Source: LZORAL124-50-18 sp051208045
GTDB taxonomy: Bacteria; Pseudomonadota; Gammaproteobacteria; Pseudomonadales; Oleiphilaceae
NCBI GenBank assembly: GCA_051208045.1
Contig: JBPJFY010000004.1
Span: 186,001 to 250,000, forward strand
Reading direction: 5' to 3'
Length of the DNA stretch: 64,000 nucleotides
Every line of letters begins with the position of its first letter. The first letter of the stretch is position 1. The position numbers were made by a program, and so were the translations under genes. Under the pieces are notes generated by a model that was not told where the DNA came from, did no database searches, and saw only the letters and a list, made by a program, of their open reading frames with translations. Below, one piece after another: positions 8,365-17,419 of the stretch.

Positions 8365-9975
8365 TTAGAACTTGGTTCGGAAATTGATGCCTGCTGTCAC
8401 AACGCGCAAGGATGTTTTTACATCCAGCCCAGCGTAGGGGTTATATACGATGTTCGTAATATTGTCGCAGTTCAAGTTACAACTGCCGTCAGCAGGCGTG
8501 AATTGAATCGATTGCAAGTAGGTTAAACTCAAATCAATCACCGCGTCTTTCGACCATTGGTAACCCAGCCCAACCCCATACATTCGGGCATTACCAAACG
8601 GCGCCATGATAGAGAACTGATCATCAGGAATAACAGTATCTCTCAGCTCAATCCCCGCACGTAAATCGAGACGCGTCGTGGCGTGAAACTCTACACCAAA
8701 ACCCCAGTTCCAAATATCCGTCATACCTTGATTCAATGACAGACTGGTGGCAGTAGCATTGTCTGGTGACAGAATTCGTGCCGCGCCCAGGAATTCGAGC
8801 TGGCGATCAAACTGCAAGTGGAAAGCATCCCAGGCTCGGAAGTCTGTCCAGCCAAGATCCGCATTTACCGTCAATTTTGGGTGTACCTTCACACTGACTC
8901 CCGTCTGGAAGTGCTGCGGATAGGTCAAATCGAGCGACAAATTTCCTTTCTCACTCGGAACACCGGATGGCAATGAAAGTATTGCCGCTGTAATCGCACC
9001 CACAACCGAGCTGTTGAATCGTTGCCAGAATCCGTAAAAATCTTCCGTGTACTCCATCAGGAACTTGCCTTTCAACCGCATATCGGCTTCACTGGCGTAG
9101 CTCGCCCCCCAAGTAAACCAATCAGTCGGACTCCAGGTGACACCCAAAGTGTAACTGGGCGAGAGTGTTTGTTCCAATTCAAGCTCAATAGCGCCAATAT
9201 CATCCCACGGGCCGACGTTACCACCGCACAGAGTAACCCAAGGCGCTAGAGGCTCATCACCGGATTCACAATTAAACGCCTCCTGAAGCACTTCCGCCAC
9301 ACCCAGCAACATGTTCGGTGCTCGCATCCATTGCTCCGCTGAGAGGGCAAAATAAGAAAAGTGAACGCCAGCGCCAACGGACCACTCATCATTGATTTCG
9401 TAACCAAATGACGGTGAAAGGTAAGTGATGCGTTCCAAGCCGGCAGCTTGAGGCTGGTACCTCCCCGGATCACTTGATTTTCTGTAGAATCCCGCCGCCA
9501 TGGGAATGAATAATGCGTTCCCAAATGTGAATTTTGATCCAGGAGGATTGTAGCTGAATCCATTGTGCGGCACCGCCCCCGGTATATAAGGCGGTAATTT
9601 TTGAAGACCGAAACCCGGTATATACAGCGCTAGTCTATTTACATGACTGTGGGTGTTCGCCACCGGGTCATTTTCCAAGCCGTCAATGCCGAAAATATTG
9701 TATCCTTCCGGCGCATTGAAGTTGGCATCGATATCCATGTATACATTGATAATCCCGGCCTCAAACTGGCGACCCTTAAGGCGGGTTAAACCTGCCGGAT
9801 TGAAGTGAATCGACATAATGCCCGGCGGATCCGCCGTCACAGCATTACCCAAAGCCATTGCTTTAGGGTCCGGTATCAGGTTTTGCGTAAGCTGAGCATA
9901 CGCCGAGTTTGGGTTATACGCCAATAGCACTACGCATAACACGAATAAAGAATGTAAAGCTTTTCTCATCAACAT
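8365..9975 (-). CDS. OmpP1/FadL-family outer-membrane transporter
   Basis: A 536-residue outer-membrane barrel of the FadL/TodX type, which moves hydrophobic compounds such as long-chain fatty acids across the outer membrane. After the signal peptide (cleaved near AYA-QL), the mature N-terminus has the family motif AMALGNAVTADPPGIMSIHFNPAGL in shortened form: ALGNA...NPAGL. The protein ends in a terminal aromatic-rich beta-strand (AGINFRTKF, final Phe). I use the ATG at 9975; a TTG nine bases upstream is too close to the GGAG. Substrate is unknown; its place in an operon with a C39 protease and a second barrel argues against simple fatty-acid uptake. Confidence 0.82.
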   Translation of the reverse strand: MLMRKALHSLFVLCVVLLAYNPNSAYAQLTQNLIPDPKAMALGNAVTADPPGIMSIHFNPAGLTRLKGRQFEAGIINVYMDIDANFNAPEGYNIFGIDGLENDPVANTHSHVNRLALYIPGFGLQKLPPYIPGAVPHNGFSYNPPGSKFTFGNALFIPMAAGFYRKSSDPGRYQPQAAGLERITYLSPSFGYEINDEWSVGAGVHFSYFALSAEQWMRAPNMLLGVAEVLQEAFNCESGDEPLAPWVTLCGGNVGPWDDIGAIELELEQTLSPSYTLGVTWSPTDWFTWGASYASEADMRLKGKFLMEYTEDFYGFWQRFNSSVVGAITAAILSLPSGVPSEKGNLSLDLTYPQHFQTGVSVKVHPKLTVNADLGWTDFRAWDAFHLQFDRQLEFLGAARILSPDNATATSLSLNQGMTDIWNWGFGVEFHATTRLDLRAGIELRDTVIPDDQFSIMAPFGNARMYGVGLGYQWSKDAVIDLSLTYLQSIQFTPADGSCNLNCDNITNIVYNPYAGLDVKTSLRVVTAGINFRTKF

Positions 9976-9999
9976 CGCGATCAAGACTCCGTGTGCTAT

Positions 10000-11028
10000 T
10001 TACTGTTCTTTCAAACCGTCGATATTGATGGGAAGGGAAACCCCTAAAATGATGTCAGGGGAATCTTCAGTCATGCCAAACCCAACATTCGTGTTTACGA
10101 TGGTAGTTTCGCTTACACGCGTTCCAATGGAAAAGCTCATAACTCCGCTCACCTGATCCTGAGAGGATGAAGTAAATCGCTGCCCGGCCGAGAGCAAAGT
10201 CAAATCCGTTTCAGCCGAGTAGGAGATCTGAACAGAGCCACTCAGGGAGATATCGTAGGACAATGAATAGGCAAAACCTCCAGAGAAAGCCATGTTATAA
10301 CCAGGCTCTACTTCGATAAGTAGCGCACCGCCGCGAACCTGATCCAAACCGTCAATCGGTACGGAATAGCCAATGGTTCCCGATCCAAACAGCACAACAG
10401 GGTCCAGTACTTTGGATAAACTGACACCGGATGTCAGAGAATAATAACCACTCCCTGTGGATAACTGGCGACTGGTATCAATCTCGTAAGGGCTCGTTCC
10501 TGTGCGCGTTTTGATGGAGGCAAAAACAGTGGATGATATTTTGCCCGGTGTGTATGGAATTGGCTGCCATCGGATACCAAAACTGACATCACCCAAGTCC
10601 GTGTTATTCAACTCTGACTGAGTGTCATACTTGACCACCAAGGGTATTCGGGCATTGAGCGTCAAGTTGTTCAACAAACCAAAATCTATGGAAAATGAGT
10701 TTGTAAATGTATGAGACGCCGCAGGCGTAATATCTGCATTACGGAACTGCCCGTTGACCACATCCAGATCAAGACGTTGATCACCGAAATAACTGTAGTC
10801 AAATGAATACGATAGAGAATACTTCCCTTGCTTGATCAAAGAGTAGTTTTTCTCCGCTGCTTGAAACACTTCTTCCAACTGCTGTGCAGAGTCTGTATCC
10901 CCTTCCTGCTTGGTTAACGCTTCCCGGGCTTTGTCGACATTACTTTTTGGCTCTTCCGCCAAAACAGAGCTACTGAGTGAAAGCATTGAAGAACAAACAA
11001 AAACACAAGGCACTACCCAACGATTCAT
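10000..11028 (-). CDS. FapF-like outer-membrane beta-barrel with N-terminal helical segment
   Basis: 342 residues. Signal peptide (MNRWVVPCVFVCSSMLSLSS, cleavage near VLA-EE), then about 45 residues of charged helix, then repeated amphipathic strands beginning GKYSLSYSFDYSYFGD to the C-terminus. Automated pipelines would call it 'transporter' or meta-pathway phenol degradation-like. The layout of helical plug plus barrel of about 250 residues, directly after a C39 protease gene (41-bp gap), recalls FapF of the Pseudomonas functional-amyloid operon. That identity is inference; I cannot align it. No trimerisation motif was recognised. Confidence 0.55.
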   Translation of the reverse strand: MNRWVVPCVFVCSSMLSLSSSVLAEEPKSNVDKAREALTKQEGDTDSAQQLEEVFQAAEKNYSLIKQGKYSLSYSFDYSYFGDQRLDLDVVNGQFRNADITPAASHTFTNSFSIDFGLLNNLTLNARIPLVVKYDTQSELNNTDLGDVSFGIRWQPIPYTPGKISSTVFASIKTRTGTSPYEIDTSRQLSTGSGYYSLTSGVSLSKVLDPVVLFGSGTIGYSVPIDGLDQVRGGALLIEVEPGYNMAFSGGFAYSLSYDISLSGSVQISYSAETDLTLLSAGQRFTSSSQDQVSGVMSFSIGTRVSETTIVNTNVGFGMTEDSPDIILGVSLPINIDGLKEQ

Positions 11029-11069
11029 TCCTGTTTCCTTTTGCGAAGCTTAGTATCCAAAAATTTGTT

Positions 11070-11954
11070 TTACTTGCGGTGGTATCTCAAACGCTTGGTG
11101 GTGTTCTCCACCGTACCATCCGGATTATTTTTCATACGCTCAAGCTCATTAATAATGCGATTCTCAAGCGGCAGGTTGAACTGAGGAAACTCCCGAGTGG
11201 TCAGCGCAGTGATCGTCTGATCATCAATAAAGCGCATATCCTCTTCCCTCAACTCAAGCCCGTCTACCGGCTTAGTTTCACCGGGGAACACAACAAAAAG
11301 TACATTTTGATCCCACTTTTCCTTGAAGGACTCCAGGGTAAATGAAATATTTCCCATGGAAGGGTCTGCAACAAATACTCGCCCATCCTTGATCGTGCGC
11401 ACCACAACAAAGTGCTTAAATCCGCCATGATGAATAGGCACAATTGCTGGATGATCCAGTGCTACCAAGTCATCAATCTCTGCACGAAATCCACCTCCAG
11501 GATAACCCAACGCTGTAACAAGCCGCTTCATATCCAACATGGAGAACCCACGCCTTTCAACTATTCGCTCACTTTCTCCATAATGAAGCAAGCCTTCCAT
11601 CACTTGCCGCTCTTGAAACTTGCGACCGAGATAGTGTTCCAATAGCGTAGTGAGTGCTGCTGAACCGCAGCTGTAGTCATATGCCTGGCGAACGATATTA
11701 CGAAACTTCTGCTCTACGAAGGGTTCGACCACGGGATCATGCCGAGGATACGCTACTTCAACATCGCCGATACGCAATTTTTCTTCAATTACCAGCACCG
11801 CGGGTTTGTGAGGCGTTACTTCCGTCATTTCCCTTGTCATTTCGAATGCGATCAAAGACCCAGCTAAAACCAGAAACATATGCTTAAACGTCTTCCCTTT
11901 CTCGTTGGTGGCTTTATTTTGTACAGTTATAAGTCGCTGCAGGCATGTAACCAC
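11070..11954 (-). CDS. C39-family cysteine peptidase, exported (FapD-like)
   Basis: Papain-fold peptidase C39 domain with a complete set of active-site residues: oxyanion Gln90 and Cys96 (RQAYDYSCGSAALTTLL), His181 (GGFKHFVVV) and Asp197 (VADPSMG). There is no ABC-transporter domain, so it is not a bacteriocin exporter; it is the stand-alone type seen as FapD in Fap amyloid operons. A hydrophobic segment at residues 26-38 suggests export or anchoring. The start is uncertain: the 294-codon version has no clear Shine-Dalgarno, and an ATG at 11879 would give 269 residues starting at the hydrophobic segment. It heads the minus-strand run leading to two barrels and the MalM-like gene. Confidence 0.72.
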   Translation of the reverse strand: MVTCLQRLITVQNKATNEKGKTFKHMFLVLAGSLIAFEMTREMTEVTPHKPAVLVIEEKLRIGDVEVAYPRHDPVVEPFVEQKFRNIVRQAYDYSCGSAALTTLLEHYLGRKFQERQVMEGLLHYGESERIVERRGFSMLDMKRLVTALGYPGGGFRAEIDDLVALDHPAIVPIHHGGFKHFVVVRTIKDGRVFVADPSMGNISFTLESFKEKWDQNVLFVVFPGETKPVDGLELREEDMRFIDDQTITALTTREFPQFNLPLENRIINELERMKNNPDGTVENTTKRLRYHRK

Positions 11955-12144
11955 ATGAAATATAACGATACATTAATTAACATTTTTTAAAAGATAACCA
12001 GTGCTCAAATTAATGGTGCCATTCCGTCGAAAAAGCCCGAATTGAGCCGTGTCTCCCAACTACACTTAAGTTAGTCTTCGGTCTCCTAACAATAACCTTA
12101 GACCATTCGATCCCGTTCAACCATGATATTTGGACACGCAAAAA

Positions 12145-12171
12145 AAAAGAGCACTTAGAAGTACTCTTTTT
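12145..12171 (-). terminator. Intrinsic terminator downstream of ppiD
   Basis: An inverted repeat AAAAAGAG-ACTT / AAGT-CTCTTTTT with one unpaired base on each arm and a 2-nt centre. T-runs on both strands make it look bidirectional. It separates ppiD from the C39 peptidase gene, so the 7.2-12 kb operon should have its own promoter in 11955-12144. I could not find a convincing -35/-10 pair there. Confidence 0.65.
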
Positions 12172-12210
12172 AACGAGTCAGGCAATAACAATGACTACAC
12201 AATAGTCCAA

Positions 12211-14106
12211 TTACAGCCGTTCAATCTCAGCACGATCCTGTAAATCATCCAATAAAGCACGATACTCACCACCACCGCTCTGCCCCGCAATTGCCTGCTT
12301 GAACATGGATTTTTGTTCGTCATTCAGATTATATCCATCATCTTGTGCTGCAGATCTTAATACGACCAAGGAAACCTCTGCATCATTTTTTCCCTCAATG
12401 ATCGCATACGTACTTGAGTTCCCTTCAGGACGCTTAAGTTTAAAAACATTCTCCAGCACCTCTCTGCTCGCTCGATTGTCACTTCGCGCCAGCTTATCCA
12501 ACGTTTTGACAGTCATGGCATGCTCAGCCTGTTCGATATCCAGATCCGCCAGTGTCACACCACTTTTGAGCTTATCTGCCACCGCCATCAAGGATTGCTC
12601 CGCCAACGTTTTCTTTTTCGATACCACCAACGCATCGATGATATCCTCTCGCGCCTCTACGACGGTCTTCTCACGAACCGGCGAATATTTTGTGGCGCGA
12701 AGCACTATAGTCTGGTCCTGGCTCAGCTCAATGGGCTGACTATTCAATTGCTCTTTAAGCACATCATCGGAGAAAGCCACTTTCTGCACCTTCGCTGAAC
12801 CCAACACTCCTTCCCCCTGATCCCGATGTACCGTGCCTTTTTCAATCGTTAGCCCCAACACTTCGGAGGGCTCCACCAAGTCCGGAGACTCATAACTCAA
12901 ATCCGCCAGACGCTGATTCAGCTCAATATACTGGTCCGTTGCCTTTTTGACCTTTAGCCCGGCCATTAAATTGTCCCGCACCTCCATCAGCTCGGGTGTT
13001 TTTGGTTCACTTTTCGCGATTAACTTTATTAAGTGAACACCAAACTCGGTAACCACAGGGCCAGAAACGTCACCAACGGCCAGTTTATCCACCGCCAACT
13101 CAAATTCTTCTGCGTAGGTACCACGGGGAGCCATTCCCAAGTCACCACCACTCTCTGCTGAACCGATATCTTTGGAATATTCTTTAGCCAAATCACCAAA
13201 ATCACCCCCTGCGTTGATTTTGGTGCCCAACTCAGTCGCCAGAGCTACCGCAGCCGTCTCATTTAACTCATCGGAGAGTTCAATTAAAATATGGGCAACC
13301 TGGCGCTCTTCAGGGCGAACAAAACTGTTTTTTTCCGCTTCGTATGCTGCAACAAGCTCTTCCTCAGAAACCGTAATGCTTTCAGCAATTTTGTTTTTAT
13401 CAACCAACACATAAGATACTTCAACCATTTCATCCGTGGTCAGCTTGGCGCGATTAGACTGATAATAGGCTTCAATCTCTTCGTCAGAAATGGCCGGTTG
13501 ACTCATATTCTCCAAGCCGATTGTCACCAGATCAATGCTTCGCTTTTCTGAATCAATATCCATCAACAAAGAAACTTCGGAATCCGTTACAAACGAGGAA
13601 AGAGCAACGCCGTTTCGTATCTGTGCAATTTGTATTTGTTTCTTAAGAAAGTCTTTAAATCCATTGGTCGTCATACCAATATTTCGGATGGCACTCAAGA
13701 AAACCTCATTGTCGAATTGACCATCTGAATGAAACTGAGGCGTCATACGAATCTGCTGAACTAAAGCGGGTTCGGAAATATCAAAAGACATGGCCTCCAA
13801 TGCCTGTAAAACGAGCTTTTGCTCAATCAACTGATCCAGAACCGCCTTATTCAGCACATCGTCATCAATCAGTGATGGATCAACTTTGTCTCCCATCTGG
13901 TTTATAATCTGTCTTCTTTTCAACTCAACTTCCCGCAGGAACTCTCGCTCGGTAATTTCTTCGCCATTTACCGTGGCAACCTCAGGCTCACCACTCAAGC
14001 CCCCGATAATGGAATCCACACCAAAAATTGAAAACGTCACAACAATGAAGCCAACGATGATCTTGGCCATGGTGCTTTGAGCATTATCCCTAATATTTTG
14101 TAACAT
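12211..14106 (-). CDS. ppiD: Periplasmic folding chaperone PpiD (SurA-N / parvulin)
   Basis: Inner-membrane-anchored chaperone that helps proteins leaving the Sec translocon. The 631-residue product has a short cytoplasmic N-terminus (MLQNIRDNAQSTMAK), one membrane helix (about 15-35), a SurA-like N-domain and a parvulin-type PPIase domain at roughly 262-362 (HILIELSDEL ... GDLGMAPRG ... FGVHLIKL). E. coli PpiD has 623 residues. Parvulin activity is weak or absent in E. coli PpiD, so isomerase function should not be assumed. It follows hupB with a terminator between, as in many gammaproteobacteria where lon-hupB-ppiD are adjacent. Confidence 0.93.
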   Translation of the reverse strand: MLQNIRDNAQSTMAKIIVGFIVVTFSIFGVDSIIGGLSGEPEVATVNGEEITEREFLREVELKRRQIINQMGDKVDPSLIDDDVLNKAVLDQLIEQKLVLQALEAMSFDISEPALVQQIRMTPQFHSDGQFDNEVFLSAIRNIGMTTNGFKDFLKKQIQIAQIRNGVALSSFVTDSEVSLLMDIDSEKRSIDLVTIGLENMSQPAISDEEIEAYYQSNRAKLTTDEMVEVSYVLVDKNKIAESITVSEEELVAAYEAEKNSFVRPEERQVAHILIELSDELNETAAVALATELGTKINAGGDFGDLAKEYSKDIGSAESGGDLGMAPRGTYAEEFELAVDKLAVGDVSGPVVTEFGVHLIKLIAKSEPKTPELMEVRDNLMAGLKVKKATDQYIELNQRLADLSYESPDLVEPSEVLGLTIEKGTVHRDQGEGVLGSAKVQKVAFSDDVLKEQLNSQPIELSQDQTIVLRATKYSPVREKTVVEAREDIIDALVVSKKKTLAEQSLMAVADKLKSGVTLADLDIEQAEHAMTVKTLDKLARSDNRASREVLENVFKLKRPEGNSSTYAIIEGKNDAEVSLVVLRSAAQDDGYNLNDEQKSMFKQAIAGQSGGGEYRALLDDLQDRAEIERL

Positions 14107-14166
14107 GATTGCTCCGATAAGAAGAGTAAACCAGCACCCCTTCCTGTTAGTTCAGATAGGGAGATA

Positions 14167-14193
14167 ACAAAAAGGCGCATTCAAATGCGCCTT
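14167..14193 (-). terminator. Intrinsic terminator after hupB
   Basis: The hairpin AAGGCGCAT / ATGCGCCTT with a 4-nt loop reads into TTTTTGTT on the minus strand. It lies about 70 bp beyond the hupB stop and upstream of ppiD, allowing the abundant HU message to be separate from ppiD. Confidence 0.85.
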
Positions 14194-14264
14194 AGTCCGA
14201 TAACAGCCGTTTCTGGGACAAACTGCTTCGATTTTTCCTGATAAAATCAGGTATTTAAAAGCTA

Positions 14265-14537
14265 TTAATTACACGCATCCTTCAGCGCTTTTCCAGCTTT
14301 AAATGACGGCACTTTAGCTGCCGCAATTTGAATTTCTTTACCAGTCTGGGGATTTCTTCCGGTTCTTGCCGCTCTTTCCTTTACAGAGAAAGTACCAAAA
14401 CCGATCAAAGTCACTTGGTCACCATCTTTCAGTGCACCAGTGATTGAAGTTGTCATTGCATCCAGTGCACGTCCAGCAGCTGCTTTGGAAATATCGGCAG
14501 ATGCCGCAATCGCATCAATTAATTCAGATTTATTCAC
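14265..14537 (-). CDS. hupB: DNA-binding protein HU-beta
   Basis: Histone-like nucleoid protein that binds and bends DNA as a dimer. Started at GTG (VNKSELIDAIAASADISK), it is 90 residues, the exact family length, with AAGGGG six bases upstream; an in-frame ATG 30 bases earlier would add a non-family extension. The DNA-binding arm signature GFGTFSVKERAARTGRNPQTG is present (shown here as GFGTF...RTGRNPQTG), and the C-terminus is KAGKALKDACN, with a Cys where most relatives have Val. Own promoter upstream and terminator downstream make it a single-gene unit between lon and ppiD. Confidence 0.96.
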   Translation of the reverse strand: MNKSELIDAIAASADISKAAAGRALDAMTTSITGALKDGDQVTLIGFGTFSVKERAARTGRNPQTGKEIQIAAAKVPSFKAGKALKDACN

Positions 14538-14698
14538 ACTAAACCCCTTGTTTTTGATTAGCTCCAAAAAAATAACTTTTGAGTGTTACCTTTCCAGACG
14601 AAATGATTATTTTAGCCCTATTTTTTTATTGTTCCAGCGAAATAAGAACAAATTTTTCAGCCGAACGCCGCTTTTCTAGCGGGCTGACGGTGGATCAA

Positions 14699-14728
14699 GT
14701 TATACCAACTCACTTTAATCCGTGTCAA
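14699..14728 (-). promoter_or_regulatory. Sigma-70-type promoter of hupB
   Basis: On the minus strand TTGACA, 18 bp, TATAAC. The -35 is a perfect match and the -10 has five of six consensus bases. It sits just beyond the lon stop codon, about 160 bp upstream of the hupB GTG, so hupB is transcribed independently of lon with a leader of roughly 155 nt. Confidence 0.8.
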
Positions 14729-14740
14729 GCAACGAACCCA

Positions 14741-17182
14741 CTAATGCGTGTTTAAACGGTCATTATTTTCTGATTTTTCCTCTGACTTCCTTGAACTGCC
14801 TTTTTTTTGATCAGATTCATTTTTTGTGTCATTGTCAGGCTGATAGGCCAAAGAAATCGACAACACCTCATCAATCCACTTCACCGGCATGATGGTTAGC
14901 TTTTCTTTAATATTCTCAGGAATATCTTTCAAATCCTTTTTGTTTTCTTCAGGGATCACCACCGTTTTAATCCCACCACGATGCGCAGCCAGCAACTTTT
15001 CCTTAAGCCCCCCTATCGCGAGCACCTGCCCTCGAAGAGTGATTTCTCCCGTCATCGCCACATCAGCTTTGACTGGAATACCCGTCAATGTAGACACCAA
15101 AGCAGTACACATAGCTATACCAGCACTGGGACCATCCTTCGGTGTTGCCCCTTCCGGCACGTGAATATGAATATCATTTTGCTCATGAAACTCATCGTTT
15201 AGCCCAAGGGAGGCCGCTCGACTCCTGACCACAGTAAGCGCTGCTTGAATCGACTCCTGCATGACATCCCCAAGGGATCCCGTTTTTATCACCTTTCCCT
15301 TGCCTTTGACACTGGTACACTCAATCGTCAGCAGCTCACCGCCCACTTGAGTCCACGCAAGTCCCGTTACCTGACCAATACGATCTTCCTCTTCGGCAAC
15401 ACCATAATTAAATTTCCGAACACCTGAAAACTCTTCCAGATTATCCTCGGTTACCACCAGCGTCTTAGCTTTGGACTTTTTGCCTTCCAACAAAAAGTTT
15501 TTCACAGCTTTGCGGCAGATTTTGGAAATCTCCCGCTCTAAGCCACGAACCCCAGCCTCTTTGGTATAGTAACGCACGAGGTTCCTGATCGCAGATTGCT
15601 CAATCTTCAGTTCCTGAGCGTTTAGCCCGTTCTGCTTCGTCTGTTTGGGTATGAGGTAGTTTTCACTGATTCTTACTTTCTCATCCTCTGTATAACCGGG
15701 AATTCGAATGATCTCCATTCGATCCAGCAAAGCGGACGGAATATTCATCGAGTTGGAAGTGCACACAAACATCACATCAGACAGGTCATAATCTACTTCA
15801 AGGTAATGATCATTAAATGTGTGATTTTGCTCTGGATCCAACACCTCGAGCAAAGCAGACGCAGGGTCCCCTCGGTGATCCATGCCCATCTTGTCGATCT
15901 CATCCAAAAGAAAAAGAGGATTTTTTACACCCACTTTAGATATCTTTTGAACCAGCTTGCCAGGCATGGAGCCAATATAAGTACGGCGGTGCCCGCGGAT
16001 TTCCGCCTCATCCCTTACCCCGCCGAGCGCCATCCGCGTGTACTTTCTATTCGTCGCGCGGGCGATAGATTGACCGAGAGAAGTTTTTCCTACGCCGGGA
16101 GGCCCTACCAGGCACAAAACAGGCCCTTTCAACTTCTTCACACGCCCTTGAACGGCAAGATATTCCAATATGCGGTCTTTCACCTCTTCCAACCCAAAGT
16201 GGTCCTCATCCAGAATTTCCTTGGCCTTAGAAAGGTCGTGCCGAACTTTGCTTTTCTTTTTCCATGGCAGGCTTGTCATCCACTCAATATAGCCACGGAC
16301 CACTGTCGCCTCAGCAGACATGGGCGACATCATTTTGAGCTTGGACAGTTCAGAATCCGCCTTCTTCCTGGCCTCTTCAGGCATACCGGAGGACGCAATC
16401 TTTTTCTCAATTTCCTCAAACTCGCTCGCACCATCCCCTAGGTTGCCCATTTCCTTCTGGATTGCTTTCATCTGCTCATTGAGATAGTACTCGCGCTGGC
16501 TTCGTTCCATCTGTTTTTTAACCCGGCCACGGATCCGCTTCTCCACCTGAATTAAATCAAGCTCAGCATCAATCTTGCCAAGAATTAAATCTACTCGGGT
16601 AGCTACATCCAGTTGCTCCAGCACTTCCTGCTTTTCTTCGATCTTCATATCGAGATGGGCAGCAATAGTATCCACGAGGCGAACGATATCGTTTATGCCA
16701 CTCAAAGAGCGTGTAATCTCGCTGGGCACCTTCTTGCTCAGCTTCCCGTACTTTTCAAATTCAGCGACTACCGTACGAACCAATCCCTGCTCTTCACTGA
16801 TTTGCTCTTCATTTTCTTCCAGATACTCGATTTCTGCCTGAAGATAGTCGCCATCACTCTCGGACACTTTGACCACCTGAGCCCTTTCATCACCCTCCAC
16901 CAGCACTTTTACCGTACCATCAGGCAATTTCAGTAACTGCAGGATGCTGGAGACGGTACCTACCTGGTAAATGTCACTTAGGCCAGGGTCCTCTTCCGAA
17001 GCGTCTTTTTGAGCTACCAGTAAAATGCGTTTACTGCCTTCCATCGCCGCTTCCAAAGCAGCAATTGAGCGTTCTCGTCCAACAAAAAGCGGGATCACCA
17101 TATGCGGAAAAACCACAACATCCCGCAAGGGGAGCATAGGCACAGTTTCCGTGGTTGTATGTTCAGTATTTTCAAAAGTCAT
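14741..17182 (-). CDS. lon: ATP-dependent Lon protease
   Basis: Cytoplasmic AAA+ serine protease that removes misfolded and regulatory proteins. 813 residues: an N-terminal LON substrate domain (about 10-205), a coiled linker, an AAA+ module with Walker A GPPGVGKTS at about 360-368 and Walker B FLLDEIDKM, then the protease domain with the Ser686/Lys729 dyad (GPSAGIA; GGLKEKLL). The spacing of 43 residues equals that of E. coli Ser679/Lys722. The C-terminal tail is charged and low in complexity. A heat-shock-type promoter lies about 105 bp upstream. Order clpP-clpX-lon-hupB is classical. Confidence 0.98.
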   Translation of the reverse strand: MTFENTEHTTTETVPMLPLRDVVVFPHMVIPLFVGRERSIAALEAAMEGSKRILLVAQKDASEEDPGLSDIYQVGTVSSILQLLKLPDGTVKVLVEGDERAQVVKVSESDGDYLQAEIEYLEENEEQISEEQGLVRTVVAEFEKYGKLSKKVPSEITRSLSGINDIVRLVDTIAAHLDMKIEEKQEVLEQLDVATRVDLILGKIDAELDLIQVEKRIRGRVKKQMERSQREYYLNEQMKAIQKEMGNLGDGASEFEEIEKKIASSGMPEEARKKADSELSKLKMMSPMSAEATVVRGYIEWMTSLPWKKKSKVRHDLSKAKEILDEDHFGLEEVKDRILEYLAVQGRVKKLKGPVLCLVGPPGVGKTSLGQSIARATNRKYTRMALGGVRDEAEIRGHRRTYIGSMPGKLVQKISKVGVKNPLFLLDEIDKMGMDHRGDPASALLEVLDPEQNHTFNDHYLEVDYDLSDVMFVCTSNSMNIPSALLDRMEIIRIPGYTEDEKVRISENYLIPKQTKQNGLNAQELKIEQSAIRNLVRYYTKEAGVRGLEREISKICRKAVKNFLLEGKKSKAKTLVVTEDNLEEFSGVRKFNYGVAEEEDRIGQVTGLAWTQVGGELLTIECTSVKGKGKVIKTGSLGDVMQESIQAALTVVRSRAASLGLNDEFHEQNDIHIHVPEGATPKDGPSAGIAMCTALVSTLTGIPVKADVAMTGEITLRGQVLAIGGLKEKLLAAHRGGIKTVVIPEENKKDLKDIPENIKEKLTIMPVKWIDEVLSISLAYQPDNDTKNESDQKKGSSRKSEEKSENNDRLNTH

Positions 17183-17287
17183 ATAGACACCTCTACAGCC
17201 CTGGAGAACGCTGCAACTTTTAAATTCGCGATATTCTGAGTGGCCCTCTTCAGATAACAGGCCACTGCCGGGAAAAGTCTTTTAGTA

Positions 17288-17316
17288 TAGATGGGGCAAA
17301 AGTATGGAATTGCAAG
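17288..17316 (-). promoter_or_regulatory. Sigma-32 (RpoH) heat-shock promoter of lon
   Basis: Minus strand CTTGCAA, 13 bp, CCCCATCTA. Compared with the RpoH consensus CTTGAAA-N(11-16)-CCCCATNT, the -35 differs at one base and the -10 is a full match. It lies about 105 bp upstream of the lon ATG. This fits the known heat induction of lon and is the best promoter match in the window. Confidence 0.85.
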
Positions 17317-17419
17317 TAGGCTTTACCTGCAGCACAATTTATCCGCTTCCTGGCCAGATAACCGTTCAATAGGAGGCTCATTAGAAGTGAGGGCGACGCA
17401 CATCACCCTCAACCCTCAA

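Noticed and set aside
11955..12144. Possible small FapC-like amyloid gene next to the C39 peptidase gene
   Set aside because: No ORF of suitable length and no Asn/Gln/Gly-rich repeats in either direction.
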